From contig NZ_CP037952.1 of NCBI RefSeq assembly GCF_004358345.1, positions 806,001-870,000 on the forward strand: a DNA stretch of 64,000 nt. Reading direction: 5' to 3'. The DNA comes from Parashewanella spongiae (lineage in GTDB: Bacteria > Pseudomonadota > Gammaproteobacteria > Enterobacterales > Shewanellaceae). Under the pieces are notes generated by a model, which ran no database searches, was not told the origin of the DNA, and saw nothing but the letters and a program-made list of their open reading frames with translations. This document shows positions 27,187 through 36,809 of the stretch, piece by piece. Within the stretch, counting starts at the first letter, position 1. Each line of letters begins with the position of its first letter. Made by a program: the position numbers and the translations under genes.

Positions 27187-29199
27187 GAGCGCCACGAAGC
27201 GCTTTATTCTGTTGCGGGATTTGTCTCAACGTATACGCAGCCAAGCGATTACATGGCCATAAACCAGAGACAGCAACGTTATTATTTATAATAAGTCCAT
27301 CAGGTTGAAACGTACCTGACGGGATAATTACCAGTTCATCCCGAAATCTGACGGGCATGCATAATGGGTAACCGCTATGACATGAAGCCCTGTGACAAAG
27401 GCCTTGAATAAAGGTTGAGATGCAATGTAGGCCGCAGCATCAAGCGAATTCAGTTAAGCGTCGTAAATCAAAAAATGAAGATGGGGAGTCTTTCCTAGTT
27501 GACGAACCCTGACACAAACAGAGAAGCAACTGGTAAATGCATCTGTTTGATCTTCCGGCGTAATATGAAGTGGCATGTATTGAAGGAAATAAAGTGAACG
27601 TGGGAGAGCCTGAGTGTTGGAAGGTAGTGACTTCCACTATCCGAATATAAGGTAAACCGAAATTTCAGATAGGGCGCTCAGGCAGTCGGATGAGCCCATA
27701 GTACCGTTAACCGTGAAGACAACATAACTTCACATCAGGGAAGGGGCTCAGTGTTACACCCGTTTTTAACGTAACTTTTGAGGTGAAATTGCCATATGGC
27801 TAACACTCCAGTAAATATCAGAATATTACAGCGAAAACTTTACTTACGCTCAAAGCTTAACTCGGAGCTACGATTTTACAGCTTGTACGATAAACTCAGT
27901 CGCCTAGATATACTCGAAGAAGCCTATCGACGATGCAAAGCCAATAAAGGCGGAGCAGGAATTGATGGCATCACATTCAGTTATCTAGAGCAGCAAAAGA
28001 AAGTCGTTGTGCTGTTAAAAGAAATTCAAACTCAATTACAACAGAAAAACTATCGACCTAGCCCAGTCAAACGAGTAGAAATACTCAAAGACAACGGCAA
28101 AACGCGGAAACTTGGGATCCCGATAATCAGTGACAGAATTGTGCAAATGGCGATGACAATAGTGATGCAACCCGTCTACGAACCTCATTTACATGAACAC
28201 AGTTATGGTTATCGTCCATGTCGAAGCGCCCAGCAAGCGGTAAAAGTCATTGAAATGAGCCTAAAACAAGGCTACCAGCACGTACTCGATGCTGACTTGA
28301 GTGCCTATTTCGATACCATCCCGCACGCTAAGTTGATGGCAAAAGTAGAAAGGCGAATAAGCGACAGCAGCTTTCTGAGTTTACTGAAAAGCTTTATCAA
28401 AGCGCCCATCAGCGTAGAGACGGTCAACAGAAAATGGCGAATAGAAGCAAGCCGATGTGGCACTCCGCAAGGCGGAGTTATCTCTCCACTACTGGCTAAC
28501 ATCTATCTCAACGATTTCTGTTTGAAAATACACGAAAAAACACCGTGTAAAATCGTTACCTATGCAGATGATTTTGTTGTACTTCATAAGCAAACCTACA
28601 CACAAGAGCAACTGGACTGGATAACACAGCAATTAAGTGATGAAGGTCTGAAGCTAAATCAAAGTAAAACCCACTGTGTGGATATGGGAAAGCTGATGAA
28701 TGAGTTTGATTTCCTCGGTTTTAACTTTCAACGGATCACAGGCCTCATCATCAAAGGCACCAGTTACATCAAGATACAGGCGTCTAAGAAGAGCCAAACA
28801 AAGCTGAAAAATAAAATCAGAGACATAGTGAAACACCGAACCTCAAATACACTTGGCGTACTGATAAATAAGGTTAATCAAGTTCTGAGGGGATGGAAAC
28901 ACTATTTTGGTGGGATAGGTTATCCCAGAGGTGTATTTTTCAGAATAAATGTATTTGTAGTAAACCGGTTCTATCGCTGGCATCGTCGCTTAAGTCAACG
29001 TCGAAGCAAGTATCTATCACGAGGTGCTTACGAAAAATTACGCCAAGCTGGTCTTGAGTATTTACCCACGACAAGATGATAAGCAAAGTGAAGGGGCTGA
29101 GAGAAGTGTAACAACAGAGCCGTGTGAGGGAAAACCTCATGCACGGAATCGAAGAGGGGCTGCTGGATAAGCGATAGCGAAGCCAGTAGCCTACTCTAC
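27187..29199 (+). mobile_element. Group II intron copy 3, complete
   Basis: The intron is 2,013 bp, starts GAGCGCC and ends CTCTAC. It lies between the CTAGG end of a family C element and the second TTGAA copy of that element's target duplication, which fixes both boundaries to the base. Domain V is at 29117-29150. It is nearly identical to copy 2. Like copy 2, it sits directly after the inverted-repeat end of a short element. Confidence 0.93.
27796..29079 (+). CDS. ltrA: Group II intron reverse transcriptase/maturase
   Basis: The 427-residue protein is nearly identical to the one at 9116. It has the RCGTPQGGVISPLLANIYL and YADD motifs and the maturase domain intact. One extra Ile (GLIIKGTSY) comes from a 3-bp ATC duplication, and there are a few substitutions (for example VETVNRKW for IETVNGKW). 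It should be functional. The start is the ATG at 27796 with the same GAGGTGAAATTGCC leader. Confidence 0.95.
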   Translation: MANTPVNIRILQRKLYLRSKLNSELRFYSLYDKLSRLDILEEAYRRCKANKGGAGIDGITFSYLEQQKKVVVLLKEIQTQLQQKNYRPSPVKRVEILKDNGKTRKLGIPIISDRIVQMAMTIVMQPVYEPHLHEHSYGYRPCRSAQQAVKVIEMSLKQGYQHVLDADLSAYFDTIPHAKLMAKVERRISDSSFLSLLKSFIKAPISVETVNRKWRIEASRCGTPQGGVISPLLANIYLNDFCLKIHEKTPCKIVTYADDFVVLHKQTYTQEQLDWITQQLSDEGLKLNQSKTHCVDMGKLMNEFDFLGFNFQRITGLIIKGTSYIKIQASKKSQTKLKNKIRDIVKHRTSNTLGVLINKVNQVLRGWKHYFGGIGYPRGVFFRINVFVVNRFYRWHRRLSQRRSKYLSRGAYEKLRQAGLEYLPTTR

Positions 29200-29470
29200 T
29201 TGAACGCACAATTTAACTTTAATTTATTGAAATTAGTTACAAAATTAAACAACCCTAATTCACCTATTAGGTGAGTGCTGAACATTCATATACATGCCAA
29301 AATCACCGCTAGCTGCGTTATAAATTTTGCAAGTAGAACCACTACTTGCTGCTATTCATGCCTTGCTATCAGTAATTTTTTCTGCGTATATGAACGCTCC
29401 CAACCGATTTATTTAGGATAAACGCTCAAATAGCACAAAATTTAATCTTGAAAGATAAACAGCCCTAGGC

Positions 29471-30457
29471 TTACTCAGACAAAATGGGCATGCTGTCATT
29501 CCTTTTCGGTACTTCAGTTAAAACGGAATCTAACGTTAAATTGTCAGAAGTGACGGCTCTGAAGTCGCTAGCCGTTAGCTCATTTTTGTGAAAGAGAAAA
29601 TCACGAGTATCCATGTTTTCTGGTTCTGAAAATATGATGTGTCGAGCTCCAGTCCTAGAGACTGTTTTCCATACTTCTTTGCGACTCACTGCATTAAGTG
29701 TTTTTACTTGAATTGCATTAATGCTACTTAAGGGAAGGAAGGTAATTGGGCAATAGTATCTTGGTTTTTCTGGTAGTTTTTTTATCGAAAATCCAAATAG
29801 TTGATGAGGTCGGGTCATCGAAATGTGATCTGGAACATATGGTATTTGTGAGAGGTGTTCAACCACTAGTTTCATTCGCTCCCCTCGTTGGCTTTGGATA
29901 AAGACATTAATATTACTCCAGTTTTTATGGATTATTTTCGGAATGGTTGTTATTTGACAGAGACTATAATCATCATCTTTGGTAGCTGATAATTCATTCA
30001 TTTGTGAGCTATTTTTTTTCCGTGTCGTGGTTGCTAAAGCTTCTGAAACTGTATTTGTTTGCTGTGCTTTAGTGTCTGTATCGCCATGCTGTTTATTTTT
30101 CTTTAAAGGAGGAATATATTCTTGTTTTGTGACTATAGTTATTCTTCCTTTTGATACTAATTCAGAATAAGATTCGTGTTTAACGCCCTCTCTTTCAAAA
30201 ACGGCTTCAATGAGCGCAATTTCCTTTTTAACGGATTTAGGCACTTTGGTGTCAGCTGTAATTTCAGAATCCAGTTCACTTGAATGGAATTTTATAACCC
30301 ATTCATTGAGGTTAAACCAACTTTTGTTATCGTTAGGAAAATAAGTATAAGTGTGGTCTCCAATTGCAATCGTATTTGTTTCGCCTTCGATAGGATTTAA
30401 CCAAACCTGAAGCGAAATGTTTTCAGCTGTAGAAATGTTAGAAGCGATAGATGCCAT
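29471..30457 (-). CDS. Hypothetical protein, effector-like
   Basis: The 328-residue protein is not recognised. It is soluble and has no signal peptide or membrane segment. The N-terminus is Ser/Ala/Asn-rich (MASIASNISTAENIS), similar in style to the gene at 15494. A charged low-complexity stretch lies at about 115-155. Residues about 228-260 (YYCPITFLPLSSINAIQVKTLNAVS) faintly resemble the start of a U-box (CPIT plus a hydrophobic core), but this is weak. Its stop is 4 bp from the end of a family B element. It is AT-rich compared with the neighbouring lpt genes. Confidence 0.6.
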   Translation of the reverse strand: MASIASNISTAENISLQVWLNPIEGETNTIAIGDHTYTYFPNDNKSWFNLNEWVIKFHSSELDSEITADTKVPKSVKKEIALIEAVFEREGVKHESYSELVSKGRITIVTKQEYIPPLKKNKQHGDTDTKAQQTNTVSEALATTTRKKNSSQMNELSATKDDDYSLCQITTIPKIIHKNWSNINVFIQSQRGERMKLVVEHLSQIPYVPDHISMTRPHQLFGFSIKKLPEKPRYYCPITFLPLSSINAIQVKTLNAVSRKEVWKTVSRTGARHIIFSEPENMDTRDFLFHKNELTASDFRAVTSDNLTLDSVLTEVPKRNDSMPILSE

Positions 30458-30786
30458 ATTAATTACCTATCTTATGAAACTAAAGGTCAAGAGAAAATGG
30501 GAGTAAAAAAACAAATTGAAAAGGTATTTTAAGGAATAGAAAGAGGTTGTCATTGAATGTAATTAAAGATTAATTTAATTTAATCACTTCGGGTTTAATT
30601 CTTCGCACCTTGGGATGAACTAACACAAAAGGTTTGTACCTTGTCATACCTGTGTAGCCTGGTATCCAGCGACTTTCACTAAACAAGAAAAAGCCTCTAG
30701 ACTCCCGCCTTCGCTGGAGTGACGATACCTCGCCCCTCTGTCGGGGGAATTCATTTTTAATCTCGTAGGCTTTAATTCCTCGCCCG
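30458..30786. repeat. REP-like intergenic region
   Basis: No gene is supported. Bases about 30640-30735 hold a palindromic REP-like sequence related to the core of families E and F (GGTATCCAGCGACTTTCACTAAAC..., then CGCCTTCGCTGGAGTGACGA). A short GCCCCTCTGTCGGGGGA hairpin follows near 30732. These may act as transcript ends for the lptFG operon. Confidence 0.5.
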
Positions 30787-32283
30787 CTAATTGAATTGAA
30801 TATCAACCCAGACTAATCGGTGATCTGAAGAAACAGATTTACCTTGTTCTCCAGCTTTATTTTCAAATAAATAGCGGTATTTTTCACCTTTTGCTTGCCA
30901 ATATACTCCAGAATCGACAACTTTTAAGTCAGCCGATGGCAACACATAGTCTAAGCGTAATGGAAATAAATGCGTCCAATAATTTGGCGTGCCGGTAAAG
31001 GTTTTTTGAGTTAAATACTCTGTACCACCAGTAGATGCAGGGATCATATCGCCAGTTGCAACAGCTTGAGCAATACGGGGATGATTAAGCAATTGTTTAA
31101 TAGAAAATTGGTACGAGTCGCCATCAGCGGGATCTGCATTCAAGTCACCGGCAATAATGAATGACTCATTAGTTCCTAAACCACCTTTGTTGCCTTGATC
31201 GTCAATGAGATAAGTACTTTGTCTGGGGTCGTTACTCACATAATCAGAAAAAAGACGAATTTCATCATGATTACGGCGACCATTTCTGTCTTCGTCACCA
31301 TCAAATACTGGAGGGGTAGGATGCATGGCTAATAAGTGGATGGTTTTGTCTTCGTTTATTCTAATTGGCAAATCAATGTGGTTTTTCGATGATAAACGGA
31401 AATGTTCTAAAGTGCTTTCTTGGTAATAAGGCGTACCGTCAGCACGAGCAGGCAATGCCGCGTTTGGCATATCTTTCCAAAGGAATTGTTGAAAACTCCT
31501 TAAGTTATCGGTAACAAGTTCATATTTAGATAAGACAATAAAGCCGTATTGGCCATGATAAAAACCAAAACCGTAGGCGTCAGTGGGAAGTGTTATTTTT
31601 CCATCGCCATTTAAATCCTGCTCGGCAAGACCTGTGTTGGTTGGAGCAATATAAAAATATGGATAATCAATAGCCTCAGCGCCATTCTGCGACTGGTTTA
31701 AATAGTAAGTGATAAAGTTTTCAACTACCGTCGAATCATTACCTGAACCATCGTGATCAAACTCGTTGAGTAGTAATACATCAGGACGTGTACGTTGGAT
31801 GACTTCGGCGACATGCTTAATTTGCAAGTTATCACCAGCCGCCATTTCTGCTGGCAGAGTGTCAGCTGAAGTGCGATCAAACGAGGCGTTATAGGTAGCA
31901 AATTTGACCTTATTTGCAGTCACATTAGTTGTCTCATCAAAAAGTTTATTTTGGATATGTCCAGAAGCCATAGCATACAAAATAAAACCGACCGAAGTGA
32001 GAGCAAATACCGCATTTAAAATATAAACAGCAGACCAAATTTTTCGATTAAATCCAGATCTAACCCAGCGCCCTTTATTCAGTAAGATTACTCCACTTAA
32101 CAGAATACAAATTATTGCTGTCATCAACATTGGGAGAGAAATGCTAACAATGGGCAGCATTAATGCAGCGCCTGACGATTTTGACCTAGTTGCAATATCG
32201 TCAGCTAACATCGAAAAACAAAAATAGATGATTGCCAATGCAACTGTCCATAGTAATAAACCTATTCCCTGTAAATATTTCAT
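30787..32283 (-). CDS. Membrane-anchored endonuclease/exonuclease/phosphatase-family protein
   Basis: The 498-residue protein has three hydrophobic segments in its first 115 residues (about 7-28, 42-68 and 85-107) and a large EEP-fold domain after them. Motifs of the fold are visible: LLNEFDHDG (metal-binding Glu), HPTPPVFDG, IIAGDLNADPADGD and the C-terminal SVSSDHRLVWVDI with the catalytic Asp-His. Also present is an EF-hand-like loop, DLNGDGKITLPTDA. The substrate is unknown; phosphodiesterase or nuclease activity outside the membrane is inferred. It starts 2 bp after lptG and is likely co-transcribed. Confidence 0.82.
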   Translation of the reverse strand: MKYLQGIGLLLWTVALAIIYFCFSMLADDIATRSKSSGAALMLPIVSISLPMLMTAIICILLSGVILLNKGRWVRSGFNRKIWSAVYILNAVFALTSVGFILYAMASGHIQNKLFDETTNVTANKVKFATYNASFDRTSADTLPAEMAAGDNLQIKHVAEVIQRTRPDVLLLNEFDHDGSGNDSTVVENFITYYLNQSQNGAEAIDYPYFYIAPTNTGLAEQDLNGDGKITLPTDAYGFGFYHGQYGFIVLSKYELVTDNLRSFQQFLWKDMPNAALPARADGTPYYQESTLEHFRLSSKNHIDLPIRINEDKTIHLLAMHPTPPVFDGDEDRNGRRNHDEIRLFSDYVSNDPRQSTYLIDDQGNKGGLGTNESFIIAGDLNADPADGDSYQFSIKQLLNHPRIAQAVATGDMIPASTGGTEYLTQKTFTGTPNYWTHLFPLRLDYVLPSADLKVVDSGVYWQAKGEKYRYLFENKAGEQGKSVSSDHRLVWVDIQFN

Positions 32284-32285
32284 TA

Positions 32286-33344
32286 TTATCGCCTAATTAA
32301 GTAAATAGCAATCATGGCGAACAATAAACTCGGTGCTGCAGCACCGACAATCGGTGATAATTCATAGACCAAACTGAGAGGACCAAAAATTTGATTACAG
32401 ATATGAAAGCTAAACCCAGCAATGACACCCATTAATACCCGCGCACCCATGGTAACAGTTCGAAGGGGTCCAAAAATAAATGACAGAGCCACCAACAGCA
32501 TCACGGCAACGGTAAAGGGCTGCATGATTTTACGCCACAGAGCAAGTTGATACTGACTTGCATCTTGGCGGTTAATTTTCAAATAATCGAGATAATCAAT
32601 TAGGCCTTGAATTGACAATGATTCTGGTTTTGCGGAAACCACGCTCAGTTTGTCTGGCGTTAAGGTTGATTGCCAATCATATTCTATCAGTTTGCTGTCA
32701 GTGATTTTGCTATCGGTTAAATGGGTTTGCGTCACTTGGTGCATTTTCCACGTCCCACTAATGAAGTCGGCGCTTTTGGCGAAGATCATGTGGCGCAGTT
32801 TATGCCGTTCATCGAAGCTGTATAGTGTAATGTTCGATAAGCGGTTTATGCTGTTTACTTGACCGATATTGACAAAAAACTCCCCGTCTTTCGCCCATAC
32901 CCCTTGTCGTGACTTAATTAAACTACCACTCGATATACGGCTTGCTCTCAACTCGTAAGCTTTTTTCTCTGCAACTGGCGCTCCCCATTCACTGAGAGCC
33001 ATAACGAGTAGCATTAGTGGAACGGCGGTTTTCATTACTGAGAAAGTGATTTGCAACCGTGATAAGCCAGAAGCTTGCATGATTACAAGCTCAGAGTTTG
33101 AGGCGAGCATACCTAAACCAATGAGTCCACCTAGCAACACCGCCATAGGAAAGAACAGCTCAATATCACGGGGCACAAGAAAAAGGACATAAATCCCTGC
33201 ATCGAGAACGGTGTATGCACCACGTCCGACGACACGCAACTGATCGACCCATTTAATGATGCCTGAAAGTCCAGTTAAAATAAGTAAGCATAATGCCGAA
33301 GTGCTGATCAGGATCCGTGCAATATAGAGGTCAAGAATCTTCAT
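32286..33344 (-). CDS. lptG: LPS export permease LptG
   Basis: The 352-residue protein is a YjgP/YjgQ-family inner-membrane subunit. It has predicted membrane segments at the N-terminus (about 10-30, 55-75, 100-120) and C-terminus (about 275-350) flanking a periplasmic jellyroll domain. With LptF and the ATPase LptB it extracts lipopolysaccharide for transport to the outer membrane. The start overlaps the lptF stop by 4 bp (ATGA), the usual translational coupling. Confidence 0.94.
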   Translation of the reverse strand: MKILDLYIARILISTSALCLLILTGLSGIIKWVDQLRVVGRGAYTVLDAGIYVLFLVPRDIELFFPMAVLLGGLIGLGMLASNSELVIMQASGLSRLQITFSVMKTAVPLMLLVMALSEWGAPVAEKKAYELRASRISSGSLIKSRQGVWAKDGEFFVNIGQVNSINRLSNITLYSFDERHKLRHMIFAKSADFISGTWKMHQVTQTHLTDSKITDSKLIEYDWQSTLTPDKLSVVSAKPESLSIQGLIDYLDYLKINRQDASQYQLALWRKIMQPFTVAVMLLVALSFIFGPLRTVTMGARVLMGVIAGFSFHICNQIFGPLSLVYELSPIVGAAAPSLLFAMIAIYLIRR

Positions 33345-34477
33345 TTTGCATCCTTTACTTGCTTAGGCTTGTTTTTATTTTTTTCTTTGACCAAACCGGT
33401 CATTCTGGCACCGATAGGACGTTCTTTACTCAGCAGCAAAACAGCTATGATGAACGCAGACAAATGAATCCACCACATGCCTAAATAGCTTGGGTATACT
33501 TCATCTTCCAGTGCTTTTTTGGCTGCGACCATCATTCCAAAATAACCTAGATATAACAAAATCGCTGGGAACATCTTAGCGAACTTGCCTTGACGAACAT
33601 TCACTCGTGACATGGGGACGGCAATTAAGGTCATCATGATAATGGCCAAAGGAATAGCCACGCGCCAATGAAACTCAGCAGCGGCCTCTGGACCTGATGT
33701 GTTGAAAAGCTCAAAGGAAGACATAGCAGACAGTTTACGTCGACGTTCTTCGACTTCTCTGTCTTGAATCTGCATTTGGTAACCGCCAAATTCGATAACT
33801 TGGAAGTTTAATGAGTGAGGAGAGCCTTGATAGCGTACGCCTTGATCCAGTACTAACTGTTGCTCACCATCTTGACGTTCGACAACACGCCCAGACTCAG
33901 CAACCACAATGTTTGTTTGGCCGCTGGTATTATCTTTTTCAGGTAGCTGCGCAACAAATACATTACTTAAATTATTCTTTTTGTCTTTATCTTCAATAAA
34001 CAGCACTGCGCGACCATTAGCACTGGTTTGAAATCGACCGGGAATGATGGCAGATAGTCCGGCTTCGGATTGTGCTTTTTCAAGTAATACGTTTTGCTGT
34101 TCTTCTGCCCAAGGAGCAATATAAAGTGATAATGCTGCGGTAATTGCAACATTAAATATTGTGACCGCCAAAGTGACACGGGTAACGTACCACTCACTGA
34201 TGCCTACACTATGAAATACCACCATTTCATTTTCTGCATACATCCGACCATGAGCCAACATAATGCCAAGAAATAAGCTTAAAGGTAAAATCAACACGGC
34301 TAAAGTGGGCAGTTCGAGCGCAAGTAAAGTGGTTATGAGTGAAGCGGGAAAATCGCCGTCAGTGGCATCGGCCAAAATTCTCACAAAGTGCTGACTGATA
34401 AAAATGGTGAGTAAAACTGTTAAAACAGCGAGTTGAGCTTTAAAAACTTCTCGGATTAAATATCTAAATACAATCAC
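33341..34477 (-). CDS. lptF: LPS export permease LptF
   Basis: The 378-residue protein has the same six-helix layout as LptG with a central periplasmic domain (about 130-260). The N-terminal IVFRYLIREVFKAQLAVL is typical of LptF. It forms the LptB2FG complex. It is divergent from pepA, as in E. coli and Shewanella. The C-terminus is Lys-rich (KEKNKNKPKQVKDAK). Confidence 0.94.
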   Translation of the reverse strand: MIVFRYLIREVFKAQLAVLTVLLTIFISQHFVRILADATDGDFPASLITTLLALELPTLAVLILPLSLFLGIMLAHGRMYAENEMVVFHSVGISEWYVTRVTLAVTIFNVAITAALSLYIAPWAEEQQNVLLEKAQSEAGLSAIIPGRFQTSANGRAVLFIEDKDKKNNLSNVFVAQLPEKDNTSGQTNIVVAESGRVVERQDGEQQLVLDQGVRYQGSPHSLNFQVIEFGGYQMQIQDREVEERRRKLSAMSSFELFNTSGPEAAAEFHWRVAIPLAIIMMTLIAVPMSRVNVRQGKFAKMFPAILLYLGYFGMMVAAKKALEDEVYPSYLGMWWIHLSAFIIAVLLLSKERPIGARMTGLVKEKNKNKPKQVKDAK

Positions 34478-34693
34478 AGGCCTGCCCGGAATCTAATCTT
34501 GTGTTTTTGCTGGAATAGGAATAAGTTTCATGTAAACTGTCAGCACTCAGTGATTTTAGCTTACTTTACAGCAAAAAAAACAGACTATATCACCTTTAGA
34601 ACTGGAATATTAGTGCGCTAAAGTTGCAGTTCGTCATTATCATGTATCCGTGAATGTTGAAAATGCTTTGCAACCTCTCTAAAACCAAGCATC

Positions 34694-34723
34694 TTCATGA
34701 TTCACGTGTAATTAAATTATAAT
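34694..34723 (+). promoter_or_regulatory. Possible pepA promoter
   Basis: A perfect TATAAT is at 34718-34723 with a weak TTCATG 18 bp upstream, 28 bp before the pepA start. The rest of 34478-34751 shows no gene. Confidence 0.45.
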
Positions 34724-34751
34724 TTTTGTATTTAAGAATCTAGGAGTGCTC

Positions 34752-36260
34752 ATGGAGTTTAGCGTAAAGAGTGGTAGCCCAGAAAAACAACGTTCTGCAT
34801 GTATTGTTGTCGGTGTTTATGAACCTCGTCGTCTATCTGGAATCGCTGAGCAACTTGACCAAATCAGCGATGGCTACATCAGCAACTTACTTCGCAAAGG
34901 CGATCTTGAAGGTAAGTCAGGCCAAATGTTGCTATTACACCACGTACCCAATGTATTGAGTGAACGTGTCCTATTAGTAGGTTGTGGTAAAGAGCGTGAA
35001 TTAGATGAACGCCAGTACAAGCAAATCATCGCTAAAACTATTAATACCTTAAATGAAACTGGTTCGATGGAAGCCGTATGCTTTTTATCAGAACTGCACG
35101 TGAAAGGGCGCGATATTTATTGGAAAGTGCGTCAAGCGGTCGAAACCACGAATGACAGCTTATATTGCTTTGATACGTTAAAATCGGTTAAAGATGAAAC
35201 ACGTCGTCCATTGCGGAAAATCGTTTTTAATGTCCCAACTCGACGCGAATTACCAGCAGGTGAGCGTGCGATTGAACATGGTAACTCAGTGTCAGAAGGC
35301 ATGAAGCTTTGCCGTGACGTGGCTAATATGCCACCGAACATTTGTAATCCAGCTTACTTGGCCTCTCAAGCTCGTCAAATGGGCGAAACCTATAATAGCC
35401 TAACGGTGTCAACTGTTGGCGAAGAGCAAATGGCTGAATTGGGTATGCACTCATACCTTGCGGTTGGTCGTGGTAGTGCCAATGAGTCTATTATGACTGT
35501 AATGGAATACAAAGGCGCTGCAGATAACACCGAAAAGCCGATAGTTTTAGTGGGTAAAGGACTGACTTTCGATGCGGGTGGTATTTCGTTGAAACCTGGT
35601 GAAGGTATGGACGAAATGAAGTATGACATGGGCGGCGCCGCAGGTGTTATTGGTACCATGAAATCACTATGCGAAATGAACCTTCCAATTAATGTAATCG
35701 GTATTTTAGCTGGTTGTGAAAACATGCCATCAGGTAATGCTTATCGCCCTGGCGATATTTTAACAACAATGTCAGGACAGACAGTTGAAGTATTGAATAC
35801 AGATGCAGAAGGCCGCTTAGTACTTTGTGATGTATTAACCTATGTTGAGCGTTTCGATCCTGAATTGGTTGTTGATACTGCAACTTTAACAGGCGCTTGT
35901 GTGATTGCATTGGGTAAGCATGCTTCAGGCCTGTTTTCATCACACAACCCATTAGCACATGAATTGTTGAATGCTGGTGAGCAAAGTGGCGATAGAGCGT
36001 GGCGTATGCCGTTGTGGGATGAATATCAAGATATGTTGGATAGCCCGTTTGCCGATTTCACCAACTTAGGTGGTCGTCCAGCAGGTTCAATAACAGCTGC
36101 ATGTTTCTTGTCACGCTTTACCAAAAAGTACAACTGGGCGCATTTAGATGTGGCTGGTAGTGCATGGAATAGTGGTCAAAATAAAGGATCTACCGGACGT
36201 CCTGTACCGATTTTAACTCAGTTTTTGATTAACCGTTCAGGTGTTGAGCTCGGAGAGTAA
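34752..36260 (+). CDS. pepA: Leucyl aminopeptidase PepA
   Basis: The 502-residue protein is an M17 aminopeptidase. The signature NTDAEGRL is at about residues 349-356. The metal/active-site segments [16 protein letters not shown] and [10 protein letters not shown] are upstream of it. It removes N-terminal residues from peptides as a dinuclear metal hexamer. In E. coli PepA also acts as a DNA-binding protein at cer sites and carAB. The ATG at 34752 has TAGGAG upstream. It is followed by a strong terminator and then holC. Confidence 0.97.
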   Translation: MEFSVKSGSPEKQRSACIVVGVYEPRRLSGIAEQLDQISDGYISNLLRKGDLEGKSGQMLLLHHVPNVLSERVLLVGCGKERELDERQYKQIIAKTINTLNETGSMEAVCFLSELHVKGRDIYWKVRQAVETTNDSLYCFDTLKSVKDETRRPLRKIVFNVPTRRELPAGERAIEHGNSVSEGMKLCRDVANMPPNICNPAYLASQARQMGETYNSLTVSTVGEEQMAELGMHSYLAVGRGSANESIMTVMEYKGAADNTEKPIVLVGKGLTFDAGGISLKPGEGMDEMKYDMGGAAGVIGTMKSLCEMNLPINVIGILAGCENMPSGNAYRPGDILTTMSGQTVEVLNTDAEGRLVLCDVLTYVERFDPELVVDTATLTGACVIALGKHASGLFSSHNPLAHELLNAGEQSGDRAWRMPLWDEYQDMLDSPFADFTNLGGRPAGSITAACFLSRFTKKYNWAHLDVAGSAWNSGQNKGSTGRPVPILTQFLINRSGVELGE

Positions 36261-36285
36261 AGGCTAGCAGGTTAGCAATGAAATG

Positions 36286-36315
36286 AGGCGAAGCATTAGC
36301 TTCGCCTTTATTTTT
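36286..36315 (+). terminator. Intrinsic terminator after pepA
   Basis: A perfect 9-bp GC-rich stem (AGGCGAAGC / GCTTCGCCT, loop ATTA) is followed by TTATTTTT. It lies between pepA and holC, so holC-valS reads through or has its own promoter. Confidence 0.88.
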
Positions 36316-36330
36316 AAGGAGCAAGAATAG

Positions 36331-36795
36331 ATGAGCCAAGCTACATTTTATCTAATGGAACCCGATGAGAATCTAGATGCAATTGAAGCTCTGCAAGGGT
36401 TCGCTTGTCAATTAGCTCATTTTTATTATGAAAAGCAATTACGGATTTATGTGCATTGTGGCAATCGTACAGATGCACACCAAATTGATGAATTGCTTTG
36501 GCGCTTCGAAGCCAGTGCTTTTGTGCCACACAACTTAAAAGGGAGTGGTCCTCAAGGAGGATCACCAGTAGAAATTGGTTACGATCCACAAGGACCGCAA
36601 CAGATTCGACACCTATTGATAAATCTTGCAGACCAAGCCCCTGCTTTTGCGGTAAACTTCAGCCAAATTATCGATTTTGTTGCTGCAGATGACGTTAAAA
36701 AAACGCTGGCTCGTGAACGTTATCGCCAATATCGCGGAATGAGTATTGAGTTACAAACTCAAGATCTCGCCAAAGATGCATTTAAATTTGTTTGA
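36331..36795 (+). CDS. holC: DNA polymerase III chi subunit
   Basis: The 154-residue protein matches HolC in length and layout (ATFYLMEP start, [22 protein letters not shown] core). Chi links the clamp loader to SSB. It precedes valS, the conserved order. An upstream ATTTTTAAGGAGCAAGAATAG leader gives a clear ribosome-binding site. Confidence 0.93.
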   Translation: MSQATFYLMEPDENLDAIEALQGFACQLAHFYYEKQLRIYVHCGNRTDAHQIDELLWRFEASAFVPHNLKGSGPQGGSPVEIGYDPQGPQQIRHLLINLADQAPAFAVNFSQIIDFVAADDVKKTLARERYRQYRGMSIELQTQDLAKDAFKFV

Positions 36796-36809
36796 GAAAG
36801 AATATTTCC

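Larger units (their letters stand above)
26936..29417. repeat. Family D element nested in family B
   Basis: The element starts TCTAAATAAATCGG and ends CAACCGATTTATTTAGG, with an ATAAA duplication at 26931-26935 and 29418-29422. After 14-19 bp it is interrupted by family C plus the intron, and it resumes at TTGAACGCACAA (29200). Confidence 0.85.
26717..29466. repeat. Family B element containing D, C and an intron
   Basis: The left end AGGGGCTGTTTATCTTTC is at 26717 and the right end GAAAGATAAACAGCCCT finishes at 29466. The element is interrupted by family D (26936-29417), which is itself interrupted by family C and a group II intron. Bases 26588-26716 upstream of yifB hold no gene. Confidence 0.8.

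Noticed and set aside
30570-30806. 78-codon frame downstream of the EEP-family gene
   Set aside because: It is translated REP-like repeat sequence; similar frames occur at other family F copies (for example 59798-60001).
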